Of a stretch of 64,000 nt of DNA, positions 16,846 to 26,475 are shown piece by piece. The position numbers and the translations under genes were made by a program. The notes under the pieces were generated by a model. It was given only the letters and a program-made list of their open reading frames with translations. It was not told the origin of the DNA and searched no databases. The stretch is taken from contig NZ_CP049865.1 in NCBI RefSeq assembly GCF_011393335.1, positions 806,001 through 870,000 of the forward strand. The letters run 5' to 3'. Each line of letters opens with the position of its first letter. Position 1 is the stretch's first letter. The DNA comes from Propioniciclava coleopterorum. Lineage in GTDB: Bacteria; Actinomycetota; Actinomycetes; Propionibacteriales; Propionibacteriaceae.

Positions 16846-16875
16846 GAGGGCGGACACCTTCCGGTGCCCGCCCTC
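16846..16875. terminator. bidirectional terminator between the lipocalin gene and ppdK
   Basis: 13-bp arms with one mismatch (16846–16858 and 16863–16875) and a TTCC tetraloop, placed between two converging genes. It is one of the strongest hairpins in the window. Confidence 0.8.
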
Positions 16876-16887
16876 CCGCTCGGTCGA

Positions 16888-19536
16888 TCAGGCCTGCAGG
16901 GCCGCCCGGGCCGCCGCGAGCCGCGCGATCGGGACGCGGAACGGCGAGCAGGACACGTAGTCCAGGCCGACCTTGTTGAAGAACTCGATCGAGGCGGGGT
17001 CGCCGCCGTGCTCGCCGCACACGCCCGTCTTCAGGTCGGGCTTGGTGGCGCGCCCCTTCTCGACGCCGATGGCGACGAGCTGGCCGACGCCGTCGGCGTC
17101 CAGGGACTCGAACGGGTTCTTCTCGATGACCTCGGTCTCGACGTAGGCGCCGAGGAAGCCGGCTTCGGCGTCGTCACGGCTGATGCCGATGCCGGTCTGG
17201 GTGAGGTCGTTGGTGCCGAAGCTGAAGAAGTCGGCCTGGTTGGCGATCTGATCGGCGGTCAGCGCGGCGCGCGGGATCTCGATCATGGTGCCGACCAGGT
17301 AGTCGAGCTTCTTGCCCGCCTTCTCGAACTCGTCCTCGACGGCCGCCACGACGATGTCGCGCTGCGCCTTGAGCTCGGACTCGAACGCCACCAGCGGGAT
17401 CATGATCTCCACGCCGACCGTCTCGCCCTCGCGCTCCAGGACGGCCAGGGCCGCGCGGATGATGGCGCGGGCCTGCATCTCCGGGATCGACGGGTAGAGC
17501 ATCGCCAGACGGCAGCCGCGCGTGCCGAGCATCGGGTTCTGCTCGTGCAGCTTCTTGACCTGCGCCAGCGTGGCCTTCTCCGCCTCGAGCTTCGCCGCGT
17601 CCGCGCCGGTCAGCTCGAGCTCCTTGACGAGCACGCTCTGGTCGACGAGGTTCGGCAGGAACTCGTGCAGCGGCGGGTCGAGCAGCCGGACGGTGACCGG
17701 CAGGCCCTTCATGGCGGTGAAGATGCCCTCGAAGTCGGCCTGCTGCATGGGCAGGATCTCCGCCAGCGCGGCGGCCCGCTGCTCCTCGTTCTCGGCGAGG
17801 ATCATCTTGCGGACGGCCGGGAGCCGGTCGGCGGCCATGAACATGTGCTCGGTGCGCGCCAGGCCGATGCCCTCGGCGCCCAGCTCGCGGGCCTTGGAGG
17901 CGTCCTCGAAGTTCTCCGCGTTGGCGCGGACGCCGAGGCGACGGGCCTGATCGGCCCACTCCCCGACCTTCTCGAAGTCCTCGTTGATCGCCGGCGGCAC
18001 CAGCGGGAGCGCCCCGGCGAAGACCTCGCCGGTCGACCCGTTCAGCGTCACCACGTCGTCCTTGCCGTAGACCGTGTCGCCGATCGTGACCGTCTCGTTG
18101 ATCGTGTCGATCTTGATGCCGGGCGCGCCCGCGACGCAGGTGATGCCCATGCCGCGCGCCACGACCGCCGCGTGGGAGGTCATACCGCCGTGCGCCGTCA
18201 GGACGCCCTGGGCCTTCATGACGCCGTGGATGTCGTCGGGCGTCGTCTCGTAGCGGACCAGGATGACCTGCTCGCCCGCGCCACCGCGCTCGGCCGCGTC
18301 GTCGGCGTTGAACGACAACGCGCCCACCGCCGCGCCCGGCGAGGCGGGCAGGCCCTTCACGATCGAGGTGGCGGTGTGGTTCGGATCGATGCCCGGGTGC
18401 AGCAGCGCGTCCAGGTCGGACGGGTTGATGCGCAGCAGCGCCTCGTCGGTGGTGATGAGGCCCTCGTCCACCATGTCGACGGCCGTCTTGACCGTCGCGG
18501 CGGCCGTCCGCTTGCCGTTGCGGGTCTGCAGCATGTAGAGCTTGCGATCCTCGATCGTGAACTCCATGTCCTGCATGTCCTTGTTGTGCAGCTCGAGCTT
18601 GTCCATGGTGGCCAGCAGCTCGTGGAACGCCTCGGGCAGGACGCCCTCCATCTCCTCCAGCGGACGCGGGGTGCGGATGCCCGCCACCACGTCCTCGCCC
18701 TGGGCGTTGGTCAGGAACTCGCCGTAGAGCTCCTTGGCACCGGTGGAGGGGTTGCGGGAGAAGCAGACGCCCGTCGCGGAGGTCTCGCCGCGGTTGCCGA
18801 ACACCATCATCTGCACGTTGACGGCGGTGCCCAGGTCCCGGCTGATGCCCTGGGACTTGCGGTACACCTCGGCGCGCGGGTTCAGCCAGGAGGCGAACAC
18901 GGCGTTGACGGCCCGGAGCAGCTGCTCCTTGGGGTCGGAGGTCCACTCGCCGCCCAGCTCGCGGTTGGCCAGCTCCTTGAACTGGTCGGTGAGCGCCTTG
19001 AGGTCCTCGGCGGTCAGGTCGGTGTCCTGATCGACGCCGCGGTCGACCTTCATCGCGGTCAGGGCGTCCTCGAACACGTGCGGGGAGATGCCCTCGACGA
19101 CCTCGCCGTACATCTGGATGAACCGGCGGTAGCAGTCCCACGCGAAGCGCTCGTTGCCGGCCAGTTGGGCCACCGAGCCGACGGTGTCGTCGGAGATGCC
19201 GAGGTTGAGGATCGTGTCCATCATGCCGGGCATCGAGAACACGGCACCGGAGCGCACCGACACGAGCAGCGGGTTCTCGGCCGAGCCGAGCTTCTTCCCG
19301 GTCCGCTCCTCCAGCCGCGCCAGCCCGGCGTCGATCTGATCGGCGAGGCCCTCGGGCCAGTCGCCGCCGTTGTTCATCGCCGCGACGCAGGCCTGCGTGG
19401 TCACGGTGAAAGCATCAGGGACAGGTACGCCGATCTTGGCCATCTCCGCGAGGTTGGCGCCCTTGCCACCCAGGAGGGGCTTGAGGGTCACGTCGCCTTC
19501 GCTGAGGTCGTAGACGTACTTCGTCTGGTCAGTCAT
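16888..19536 (-). CDS. ppdK: pyruvate, phosphate dikinase
   Basis: 882 residues, full length. It interconverts pyruvate + ATP + Pi with phosphoenolpyruvate + AMP + PPi. The N-terminal nucleotide-binding domain begins KYVYDLSEGD and includes LLGGKGANLAEM. The swivelling domain has the phospho-His in TAHGGMTSHAAVVARGMG (about residue 455), and the C-terminal PEP barrel carries Cys840 in TGVCGEHGGDP. This reversible enzyme is prominent in propionibacterial carbon flow. It is monocistronic, and its divergent neighbour is the methyltransferase gene. Confidence 0.96.
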   Translation of the reverse strand: MTDQTKYVYDLSEGDVTLKPLLGGKGANLAEMAKIGVPVPDAFTVTTQACVAAMNNGGDWPEGLADQIDAGLARLEERTGKKLGSAENPLLVSVRSGAVFSMPGMMDTILNLGISDDTVGSVAQLAGNERFAWDCYRRFIQMYGEVVEGISPHVFEDALTAMKVDRGVDQDTDLTAEDLKALTDQFKELANRELGGEWTSDPKEQLLRAVNAVFASWLNPRAEVYRKSQGISRDLGTAVNVQMMVFGNRGETSATGVCFSRNPSTGAKELYGEFLTNAQGEDVVAGIRTPRPLEEMEGVLPEAFHELLATMDKLELHNKDMQDMEFTIEDRKLYMLQTRNGKRTAAATVKTAVDMVDEGLITTDEALLRINPSDLDALLHPGIDPNHTATSIVKGLPASPGAAVGALSFNADDAAERGGAGEQVILVRYETTPDDIHGVMKAQGVLTAHGGMTSHAAVVARGMGITCVAGAPGIKIDTINETVTIGDTVYGKDDVVTLNGSTGEVFAGALPLVPPAINEDFEKVGEWADQARRLGVRANAENFEDASKARELGAEGIGLARTEHMFMAADRLPAVRKMILAENEEQRAAALAEILPMQQADFEGIFTAMKGLPVTVRLLDPPLHEFLPNLVDQSVLVKELELTGADAAKLEAEKATLAQVKKLHEQNPMLGTRGCRLAMLYPSIPEMQARAIIRAALAVLEREGETVGVEIMIPLVAFESELKAQRDIVVAAVEDEFEKAGKKLDYLVGTMIEIPRAALTADQIANQADFFSFGTNDLTQTGIGISRDDAEAGFLGAYVETEVIEKNPFESLDADGVGQLVAIGVEKGRATKPDLKTGVCGEHGGDPASIEFFNKVGLDYVSCSPFRVPIARLAAARAALQA

Positions 19537-19719
19537 GTACTGCCGTCTCCTTCGCGTGCTCCGTGCACCTCGGCGTGCGCCTGTACGGCCCCCGGACGGC
19601 GGAGCAATCCGACCCGGATGTCCTTCCCCAACCGTAGTGGGTTTGGCGCGCGCGGGAAGGGGGTAGGCATCGGAAAATCGGTCCGTCCGACTGAAAAAGA
19701 CTCTTACAACGACACTCGG

Positions 19720-19725
19720 TAGTAT
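19720..19725 (+). promoter_or_regulatory. leaderless −10 box of the methyltransferase gene
   Basis: TAGTAT, then 6 nt, then ATG 19732, within an AT-richer stretch (19672–19728). No Shine–Dalgarno site is present. Confidence 0.55.
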
Positions 19726-19731
19726 TGAGGC

Positions 19732-20759
19732 ATGCCACTCGATCCCGTCTCGTCCCTGATCCTGGATGAGGCGGGCGCGCTGCCCTCACGCGTCCTCGTG
19801 CTCGACGACCCGACCGGCGGGCTGGTGCGCGCCGCGGCCGCGCTCGGCGCCGACGCGCGCGCCTGGAGCGACGACGTCCGCGCCGAACGCCTCGTGGCCC
19901 CCGAGCGCCGACTGGCCGACCACGAGCAGGACTGGGTGCCCGACCTGGTGCTGTGGCACCTCCCCCGCTCGCTGTCCGCGCTGGAGGACTACGCCCAGCA
20001 CCTGGCGGCGACGCTGCCCGCCCACGGGCGCATCGTGGCCGGTGGCCGCGTCAAGCACATGACGCCGGCCCAGAACACGGTGCTCGGCCGGTCGTTCCGC
20101 GAAGTGTCGGCCAGCCGGGGCCGGCAGAAGTCCCGGGTGCTGCACGCGGCCGGACCGCTGCCCGGCCCGCTGCGGTGGCCGCAACGCCGGTATCTGCCCG
20201 AGGTCGGGCTCAGCGCGGTGGCGCACGGCAACGTGTTCGGCACCAACCGCCTCGACGACGGCACCCACCTGCTCCTGCGCACCCTGGCCCGCATCGGCGG
20301 CACCCCGGACGCCGCGGCACCCCCGACGCGCGGCACGGCGCTGGACCTGGGGTGCGGCTCGGGCCTCATCGCGTCCTGGCTCGCCGTGCACGGCTGGATC
20401 GCCACCGCCACCGACGTCTCCCGGGCGGCGCTGCTGTCGGCCCAGCTCACGGCGCGGGCGAACCACGTCGACGTGGCGCTGCGCCGCGCCGACGGGCTCG
20501 CGGGATCGGCCCCGAATCCTTCGACCTGATCGTGTCCAACCCGCCGTTCCACCGCGGGCCGGCGAAGGACTCCAGCGACACGTTCGCCTGGATCGCCGCC
20601 GCCCGCGCCGCCCTGCGGCCCGGCGGCGAGCTGTGGCTGGTGTTCAACAGCCACCTGCCCTACCTGCCGGCGCTGCGCCGCCAGGTGGGACCCACCAGCA
20701 TCGAGGCGCAGGACCGCACCTTCATCGTCACCCGGTCGATGCGGGAACCGACGCCGTGA
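19732..20759 (+). CDS. RsmC/RlmG-like rRNA guanine-N2 methyltransferase, broken by a one-base deletion
   Basis: Expected length 342 residues. A degenerate N-terminal methyltransferase half is followed by a catalytic half with the SAM motif LDLGCGSGLIASWLA (about residues 204–218) and the NPPF active-site motif in LIVSNPPFHRGP. The frame breaks between these two motifs. As sequenced it ends DGLAGSAPNPST at 20529, while one base over it continues ESFDLIVSNPPFH to 20759. Length 1,028 nt is 3n−1. The probable missing base is a C in 20510–20513 (or a G in 20502–20504). The restored stop overlaps the next start (GTGA). Confidence 0.85.
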
Positions 20760-21523
20760 GGACCGGCTGGATCCCCAACCAGCACGGCGCCTGGGCCATG
20801 CTGATCGTCCCGTTCGTGTTCGGCGCCGTCCTGGCCGCGCGCGCGGGCGTCGCCGGCTGGTGGCTCCTGCCCCTGTTCTGCTGCTGGATGCTGGGCTACT
20901 TCGCCTTCCACGACGCGTCGCTGTGGCTCAAGGCCGCGCCCCGCAGGCGCCCCACCTACGTCCGCCCGCTGCTCACCTACACCGCGGCGAGCGCCGCGGC
21001 GGGCGTCCTGACGCTGGTCCTGGGCGGCTGGGCGCTGGCCGGCTGGGCGCTGGCCTACCTGCCGCTGCTGCTGCCCGCCCTGTGGCTGGCCTCGCGGCGC
21101 AAGGAGCGCGCCACCGTCGGGGGCGCCCTCACCGTGGCCGCGGCGTGCCTCATGACGCTGGTCGCCCGGTTCGGCGACCCGCGCGCCCTGCTAGCACGCG
21201 ACGCCGCGTGGGAGTGCCCCGCGCTGGTCGCCGTCCTGCTGTTCGCGTACTTCTTCGGCACGGTGCTCTACGTGAAGACCAACATCCGCGAGCGGGGCAG
21301 CCGCGGCTACCTGGCCGCGTCGATCGGCTGGCACGGGATCGCGACGCTCGCCACCGTGGCGTGGGCGGCGACCGGTCACCTGGCGTGGTGGTGGCCGCTG
21401 TTCTTCGCCGCCACGACGGTCCGCTCGGCCGTGGTGCCGCGGCTGCGGTGGTCGGCCAAGAAGCTCGGTTTCGTCGAGGTCGGCTTCACGCTCGCGCTGG
21501 GGATCTGCTTCCTGCTCTGGTGA
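20756..21523 (+). CDS. YwiC-like integral membrane protein
   Basis: 255 residues with about six to seven hydrophobic helices. The opening GWIPNQHGAWAMLIVPFVFGA is the hallmark of the YwiC family, of unknown function. APRRRPTYVRPLLTYTAAS is the conserved polar loop, and LYVKTNIRERGS a second. The GTG start overlaps the stop of the repaired methyltransferase, so the two are probably co-translated, although no functional link is known. Confidence 0.82.
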   Translation: MRTGWIPNQHGAWAMLIVPFVFGAVLAARAGVAGWWLLPLFCCWMLGYFAFHDASLWLKAAPRRRPTYVRPLLTYTAASAAAGVLTLVLGGWALAGWALAYLPLLLPALWLASRRKERATVGGALTVAAACLMTLVARFGDPRALLARDAAWECPALVAVLLFAYFFGTVLYVKTNIRERGSRGYLAASIGWHGIATLATVAWAATGHLAWWWPLFFAATTVRSAVVPRLRWSAKKLGFVEVGFTLALGICFLLW

Positions 21524-21581
21524 GTTCGGCGCCCGCGGCGTCCGGCGTGGTCGGACGCTGGCAGCGAACCGCGGCGGGCGC

Positions 21582-21587
21582 TAGGTT
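21582..21587 (+). promoter_or_regulatory. leaderless −10 box of the GPH symporter gene
   Basis: TAGGTT, then 6 nt, then GTG 21594. Confidence 0.5.
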
Positions 21588-21593
21588 GCTCGC

Positions 21594-22958
21594 GTGGACG
21601 CCGCCGTGACCCGCCGTAACCGCTGGACCTTCGCGGTCGGCACCCTGGGCCGGGACATGGTCTACACGATGATGGCGCTGTTCCTCATCGTATTCCTGAC
21701 CGAGGTGCTCGACGTCGACGACGCCACCCTGTGGTGGATCAACGGGATCCTGCTCGCCGCGCGCATCTTCGACGCGTTCACCGACATCCTCATGGGCGGG
21801 ATCATCGACAACACCGCCACGCGCTGGGGCGCCTACAAGCCGTGGATCGCGTCCGGGGCTGTGCTGGTCGGCGGCCTGACGATCCTGCTGTTCACCGATC
21901 TCGGGCTGCGCGGGGCCGGCCTGATCGCGGCCTTCACCGTGATCTACCTGGCCTGGGGGCTGGCGTTCACGATGAACGACATCGGCTACTGGTCGATGCT
22001 GCCCTCCCTGACCCGGGACGCGCACGAGCGCGAGCGCATCAGCGCCCTGACGAAGGTGTTCGCGACCCTCGGCCTGTTCACCACGGTGGTCGGGATCATC
22101 CCCCTCACCGCGCTGCTGGGAGGCGGCGCGCCGGCCTGGACGACCTTCGCCGCCGGCACGGTCGCCATCATGCTGGCCGGTCAGGTCGTCACGCTGCTGG
22201 GCGTCCGGGAGCCGGCCCGCACGGCGCCGCGCGAGCACACCCCGCTGCGGGAGCTGTTCTCGATCGTCACCCGCAACGACCAACTGGTGTGGACGGCGAC
22301 GGCGATGATGCTGTTCCTGATCGGGTACAACACCACCACCAGCTTCGGGGTCTACTTCTTCAAGTACGCCTACCGCGACGAGGGCATGTACGCGCCGTTC
22401 GCCGCCATCCTCGGCGTGGCGCAACTGCTCGGCTTCGCCCTGTTCCCCCTGCTGCGCCGCCGGCTGTCGCGGCGCCAGCTCTTCAACGTCGCGATGGCGC
22501 TGGTCGCGGCGGGCTACCTGGTGTTCTTCTTCTCCCCGATGAACCTGATCCCGATCGGGATCGCCGGGCTGCTGATGTTCGCCGGCCAGGCGATGGTCGT
22601 CGTGCTGATGATCGTGTTCCTGACCGACTGCATCGAGTACGGCCAGTGGAAGCTGGGACGCCGCAACGGCGCGGTGACGTTCGCGGTCCAGCCGTTCATC
22701 AACAAGATCGGCGGCGCGGTCGCGACGGCGATCGTGGGGGCCACCCTCATCGTGACCGGCATCAACGAGGCCGCCACCCCCGACGACGTCACCCCGGGCG
22801 GCCTGTTCGGGCTGCGGGTGATGATGCTGTTCTTCCCGCTGGCGCTGATGCTGATCAGCTACCTAGTCTACCGCCGCGGGTACCGCATCGACGAGGCGTT
22901 CCGGGAGCGGATCCTCGCCGACCTCGCCGAGCGCGGCCAGCTGGACGCCGAGGTCTGA
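21594..22958 (+). CDS. glycoside–cation symporter (GPH/MelB family)
   Basis: 454 residues with about 11–12 transmembrane helices. Features of the GPH family include FDAFTDILMGGIIDNTATRWGAYKPWI (the D-x3-D motif of helix 2 and the following R-x-G-x-x-x-P loop), MNDIGYWSMLPSLTRDAHER in the helix 4–5 loop and VFLTDCIEYGQWKLGRRNGAVTFAVQPFINKIGGA near helix 10. Related proteins import melibiose, xylosides or glucuronides with Na+ or H+. The sugar cannot be named. No glycosidase gene adjoins it. Confidence 0.9.
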   Translation: MDAAVTRRNRWTFAVGTLGRDMVYTMMALFLIVFLTEVLDVDDATLWWINGILLAARIFDAFTDILMGGIIDNTATRWGAYKPWIASGAVLVGGLTILLFTDLGLRGAGLIAAFTVIYLAWGLAFTMNDIGYWSMLPSLTRDAHERERISALTKVFATLGLFTTVVGIIPLTALLGGGAPAWTTFAAGTVAIMLAGQVVTLLGVREPARTAPREHTPLRELFSIVTRNDQLVWTATAMMLFLIGYNTTTSFGVYFFKYAYRDEGMYAPFAAILGVAQLLGFALFPLLRRRLSRRQLFNVAMALVAAGYLVFFFSPMNLIPIGIAGLLMFAGQAMVVVLMIVFLTDCIEYGQWKLGRRNGAVTFAVQPFINKIGGAVATAIVGATLIVTGINEAATPDDVTPGGLFGLRVMMLFFPLALMLISYLVYRRGYRIDEAFRERILADLAERGQLDAEV

Positions 22959-23070
22959 GCCGCAGCCGTCCGCCGACCGGCGCCCGCGGCGTCCGCTCGG
23001 CACGGCGCCGGACGCGTCGGGACCGACACGACGCACGGACGCCTCCGGACCGGCACCGCGCCCGGACGCG

Positions 23071-23104
23071 GGCGTCCCCGGCCCGCACGCGGACCGGGGA
23101 CGCC
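23071..23104. terminator. terminator between the symporter and YegP-like genes
   Basis: Perfect 11-bp arms (23071–23081 and 23094–23104) around a 12-nt loop, between converging genes. The rest of the 168-bp spacer is a run of GGACGC/GGCGTC-rich sequence with no other feature. Confidence 0.65.
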
Positions 23105-23126
23105 GAAGAACTGCGTGGGTATCGGG

Positions 23127-23308
23127 TCAGTCCTCGACCTCGACGATCTTGGCGTCGGGTGCGTTCTTCTGCACCGACGCGATCCCGTTCATGCAGGATT
23201 CCTTGCTCTCGTAGCCCTGGCTGGACGCGATCACCTGCCCGTTGCTGGCCTTGAGCCGGAAGCGGTGCTTGCCCCCGCGTCCTTGTACACCTCGAACGTT
23301 CCCGCCAT
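23127..23308 (-). CDS. YegP-like (DUF1508) small protein, broken by a one-base deletion
   Basis: A 60-residue single-repeat YegP protein: AGTFEVYKDAG, then in the next frame KHRFRLKASNGQVIASSQGYESK and SCMNGIASVQKNAPDAKIVEVED. The two parts together give a complete DUF1508 domain, and 182 nt is 3n−1. The missing base is a C (plus strand) in the run 23272–23276. Without repair the reading frame is nonsense after residue 10. Family members are induced by stress in other bacteria, but their function is unknown. Confidence 0.8.
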
Positions 23309-23403
23309 GCCCTACTCCCTCGTACGTGCGGCCGGTCTCTCCGGTGGGCCCCAGCCTAGAACGACGTCCCCCACTGCGGCGTGGGAAACGCTGCGGAGCG
23401 CAG

Positions 23404-23409
23404 TAAGGT
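23404..23409 (+). promoter_or_regulatory. leaderless −10 box of the S9 peptidase gene
   Basis: TAAGGT lies 7 nt before ATG 23417. It supports this start over a longer in-frame one. Confidence 0.45.
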
Positions 23410-23416
23410 GCGGCTC

Positions 23417-25498
23417 ATGCGTCCCGATCAGCTCCCGTTGTTGTTCACCCTCGGCGTCCCGGCCGTCGCCCCGGACGGTGGTCACGCCGTCGTCGCGGCC
23501 GCGCGCCCGAGCTTCGAGGCGGACGCCTACACCGGTCAGCTGTGGCGCGTCCCGCTCGGCGACGGCGCCCCGATCCGGCTCACCCGCGGCTTCCACGACT
23601 CCTCCCCCACCTTCAGCCCCGACGGGCGGCTGCTGGCCTTCCTGCGCTCGGCCCCCGGCGAGGCGCCGCAGGTGTGGGTCGCGCCGGCGGCCGGCGGCGA
23701 GGCCGTCCGCGCCACCGACGCCAAGCTCGGGGCGAGCCAGCCGGCCTGGTCCCCGGACTCCAGCACCCTGGCCTACGTCGCCCGGGTCCCCGCCGAGGGC
23801 CGCTACGGCACGCTCGACGGGGTCACCGCCCCGCTGGAGGATCCCCGACACTTCACCGGCTACCAGATCCAGGCCAACGGGCTGGGTTGGTCGACCGACC
23901 GGGTCGCCCAGCTCTTCGTCGTCGCCGCGCCGGACCCCTTCGGCGAGCCCGCGGTGAAGCCCGTGGGACGCGCCGCCAAGGACGCCGACCCCGACGCCCC
24001 CGCGTGGGACGTGCCCACGCCGCGGCAGCTCACCGAGGGCGCCTGTGACGTCGCCCAGCCCGTGTTCACGCCCGACGGCACCGGCGTGCTGGTGGTCACC
24101 CAGCGCGGCGCGGACGCCGACGTGACGGTCCGCACGTCGGTGTACCGGGTCGACGTGGACTCGGCCGAGGAGACCCTGGTGCTGGGCGGCTCCGCGTCGT
24201 TCTCCGATCCGCTGTTCTCCGCCGACGGCACCCGGCTGTACGCCCTGGGCGCCGAGCGCGGCGAGGACGGCGTCTCCTTCGTGGCGACCAACGCCGCCCT
24301 GTACGTCGCCGACGCGACCGGCGGCGCGCCGACCCGGCTCACCGATCCGGCCGACGTCGAACTCCACGGGCCGCTCGCCCGATGCGGCGCGGACGCCGTC
24401 CTGGCCGTCCGGTCGCTGCGCGGCAGCGCGGAACTGTGGCGCGTCGACCCCGACGGCCGCGCCGCCACGCTGTGGTCGGGGACGCCGACCATCGGCGCGG
24501 CCGCCGGCGTCCCGGGCACCTCGGACGCCGTCGTGACCGTGACCACCGTCACGTCGCCCAGCGAGCTCGCGGTGGTCGCCGAGGGCGCCACGGTCACCAC
24601 CCAGACGCCGACCGGCGACGAGGTGGCGGTGCGCAGCGAGTCCGCGATGCGCGTCCTGACCGAGTTCGGCGCCGCCCTGCAGGCGCAGGCGACGATCGTG
24701 GAGCCGGTCGAGCTGACCTCCACCTCGCCCGACGGCCACCCGGTGCACGGCTGGGCGGTCGTGCCGGCCGGCCCGGGCCCGCATCCGGTCATCCTCAACA
24801 TCCACGGCGGGCCCTACGCCGCGTACACCGGGGACTTCTTCGACGAGTTCCAGGTGTACGCCGAGGCCGGCTACGCCGTGGTGTACTGCAACCCGCGCGG
24901 GTCGGCGTCCTACGGCGAGGCGCACGGCAAGGCGATCCAGGGCGACTTCGGGAACCTCGACATGACCGACGTGCTGGCGTTCCTCGACCATGCGCTCGCC
25001 ACGGTCCCGGGCCTGGACGCCGACCGCGTCGGGATCATGGGCGGCAGCTACGGCGGCTACCTGACGGCCTGGACGATCGCGCACGAGCACCGGTTCGCCG
25101 GCGCGATCGTGGAGCGCGGGTTCCTCGATCCGGCATCCTTCCTGGGGGCCGCCGACATCGGCTGGTTCTTCATGCAGGGCTACAACGGCACCGACCGCGC
25201 CGGGCAGGACCGGCAGTCGCCGATGCTGCTGGCGCACGAGGTCCGCACGCCGACGTTCGTGGTGCACTCCGAGCTCGACCTGCGCTGCCCCCTGAGCCAG
25301 GCGCTGCGCTACTACACCGCGCTGAAGCAGGCGGGCGTCGACACGGAACTGCTGGTGTTCCCCGGCGAGAACCACGAGCTGTCCCGCTCCGGATCGCCGT
25401 GGCACCGCCGGCAGCGGTTCGAGGCGATCCTGCAGTGGTGGGCCCGGCATCTTCCCGTCCGTGCGGATGCCCCGTCGGGGGTAGTCTCACCAGCGTGA
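23417..25498 (+). CDS. S9-family (acylaminoacyl/dipeptidyl) serine peptidase
   Basis: 693-residue prolyl-oligopeptidase-type enzyme. The N-terminal beta-propeller (about residues 1–420) has repeated TolB-like blades such as SPTFSPDGRLLAFL and QPAWSPDSSTLAYVAR. The C-terminal alpha/beta hydrolase has the oxyanion region NIHGGPY, nucleophile Ser544 in GIMGGSYGGYLT, Asp621 in HSELDLRCPL and His653 in GENHELSR. No signal peptide is seen, so it probably trims peptides in the cytosol. It overlaps the following lipoprotein gene (GTGA). Confidence 0.92.
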   Translation: MRPDQLPLLFTLGVPAVAPDGGHAVVAAARPSFEADAYTGQLWRVPLGDGAPIRLTRGFHDSSPTFSPDGRLLAFLRSAPGEAPQVWVAPAAGGEAVRATDAKLGASQPAWSPDSSTLAYVARVPAEGRYGTLDGVTAPLEDPRHFTGYQIQANGLGWSTDRVAQLFVVAAPDPFGEPAVKPVGRAAKDADPDAPAWDVPTPRQLTEGACDVAQPVFTPDGTGVLVVTQRGADADVTVRTSVYRVDVDSAEETLVLGGSASFSDPLFSADGTRLYALGAERGEDGVSFVATNAALYVADATGGAPTRLTDPADVELHGPLARCGADAVLAVRSLRGSAELWRVDPDGRAATLWSGTPTIGAAAGVPGTSDAVVTVTTVTSPSELAVVAEGATVTTQTPTGDEVAVRSESAMRVLTEFGAALQAQATIVEPVELTSTSPDGHPVHGWAVVPAGPGPHPVILNIHGGPYAAYTGDFFDEFQVYAEAGYAVVYCNPRGSASYGEAHGKAIQGDFGNLDMTDVLAFLDHALATVPGLDADRVGIMGGSYGGYLTAWTIAHEHRFAGAIVERGFLDPASFLGAADIGWFFMQGYNGTDRAGQDRQSPMLLAHEVRTPTFVVHSELDLRCPLSQALRYYTALKQAGVDTELLVFPGENHELSRSGSPWHRRQRFEAILQWWARHLPVRADAPSGVVSPA

Positions 25499-26448
25499 GC
25501 CTTCCGCGTCGCGCCGCCGCCGCCGCGATCGTGCTCGCCGTGAGCGCCGGGTGCACGCCGGGTTCCGACCCGACACCACCCATCACGCCCACCCCGACGC
25601 GTCCGACGGAGACGGCCTCACCCACCCCCACCCCGTCCGAGCAGATCGACCTGCTCGAGCGGGGAGCGGCGGTGCGCCTCGTGGACCGCCTGCTGGACGC
25701 CGCCGACACGACGCGGGCGATCATGGTGACCGTGACCGCCGAGACGGCGTCCGTGGCGGTCCTGCGCAACGGGGCCGCGGAGACGTGGGCGTGGCGCGAC
25801 GGACGCGTCCAGCAGGTGCAGTCCGACATCAACTACGTCACGCAGCGCGAGTTCGACCCGCACGCCTTCGACTTCGACGACCTGCCGGCGCTGTTCCGCG
25901 CCGCCCAGGCGGTGTCGGGCTCCGACGCGGACCAGTCGCTGCAGATCGTCGACATCTCCGCCGGGCTGGTCTCCATGTCGGTCTCGACCAACCCGGAGAC
26001 GCGTCCGGTGTTCTTCAACCCCGACGGGACGCTGCTGCCCACCCTCGACTTCAGCAGCGAGTGGGGCCTCAAGCAGGGCTACGAGGACGTCGTGGGCCCG
26101 CGGGGCACCACGACCGGGATGGGGTTCGGGTCGGCCCTCGGCGTCTACCTCGACTCGCCCCAGGACACCCAGGGCGCTTTCACGCGCCGCCAGCGCACCG
26201 CCCGGACGCCGGTGATCGTGACCAACCGCACCGACGCCAACCGGCTGGCCGCCTTCGACCCCGCGCGGGTCAAGCCCGCGGTGGTGTGGAGCGTCCTTCA
26301 GGGCATGCGGGACCAGGGCACCTTCACCCTCGACACCACCTGGAGCTGCATCGTCGACGACCGGACCAGCACCGGCACCCCGAAGCTGTACTTCCAGGTC
26401 GGCGACCGCTCCTTCGTCACCGACCTGCTCGGCAACGTCCTGAGCTGA
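25495..26448 (+). CDS. lipoprotein of unknown function
   Basis: 317 residues with a type II signal peptide: PRRAAAAAIVLAVSAGC, lipobox S-A-G-C with the lipidated Cys at about residue 19. A Thr/Pro linker (TPTPTRPTETASPTPTP) follows, then a soluble domain of about 265 residues that I do not recognise. Internal features include LRNGAAETWAWRDGRVQQVQSDI and LPTLDFSSEWGLKQGYEDVV. It would be anchored on the outer face of the membrane. Translation is coupled to the peptidase, but nothing in the sequence shows a shared task. Confidence 0.8.
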   Translation: MSLPRRAAAAAIVLAVSAGCTPGSDPTPPITPTPTRPTETASPTPTPSEQIDLLERGAAVRLVDRLLDAADTTRAIMVTVTAETASVAVLRNGAAETWAWRDGRVQQVQSDINYVTQREFDPHAFDFDDLPALFRAAQAVSGSDADQSLQIVDISAGLVSMSVSTNPETRPVFFNPDGTLLPTLDFSSEWGLKQGYEDVVGPRGTTTGMGFGSALGVYLDSPQDTQGAFTRRQRTARTPVIVTNRTDANRLAAFDPARVKPAVVWSVLQGMRDQGTFTLDTTWSCIVDDRTSTGTPKLYFQVGDRSFVTDLLGNVLS

Positions 26449-26475
26449 CGCCGCGCCCCACCCGGCGGCGCTGCC

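Noticed and set aside
16864-19722. 952-codon frame antisense to ppdK
   Set aside because: Low-complexity Arg/Val/Leu/His translation typical of the complementary strand of GC-rich coding DNA. ppdK on the other strand is unmistakable.
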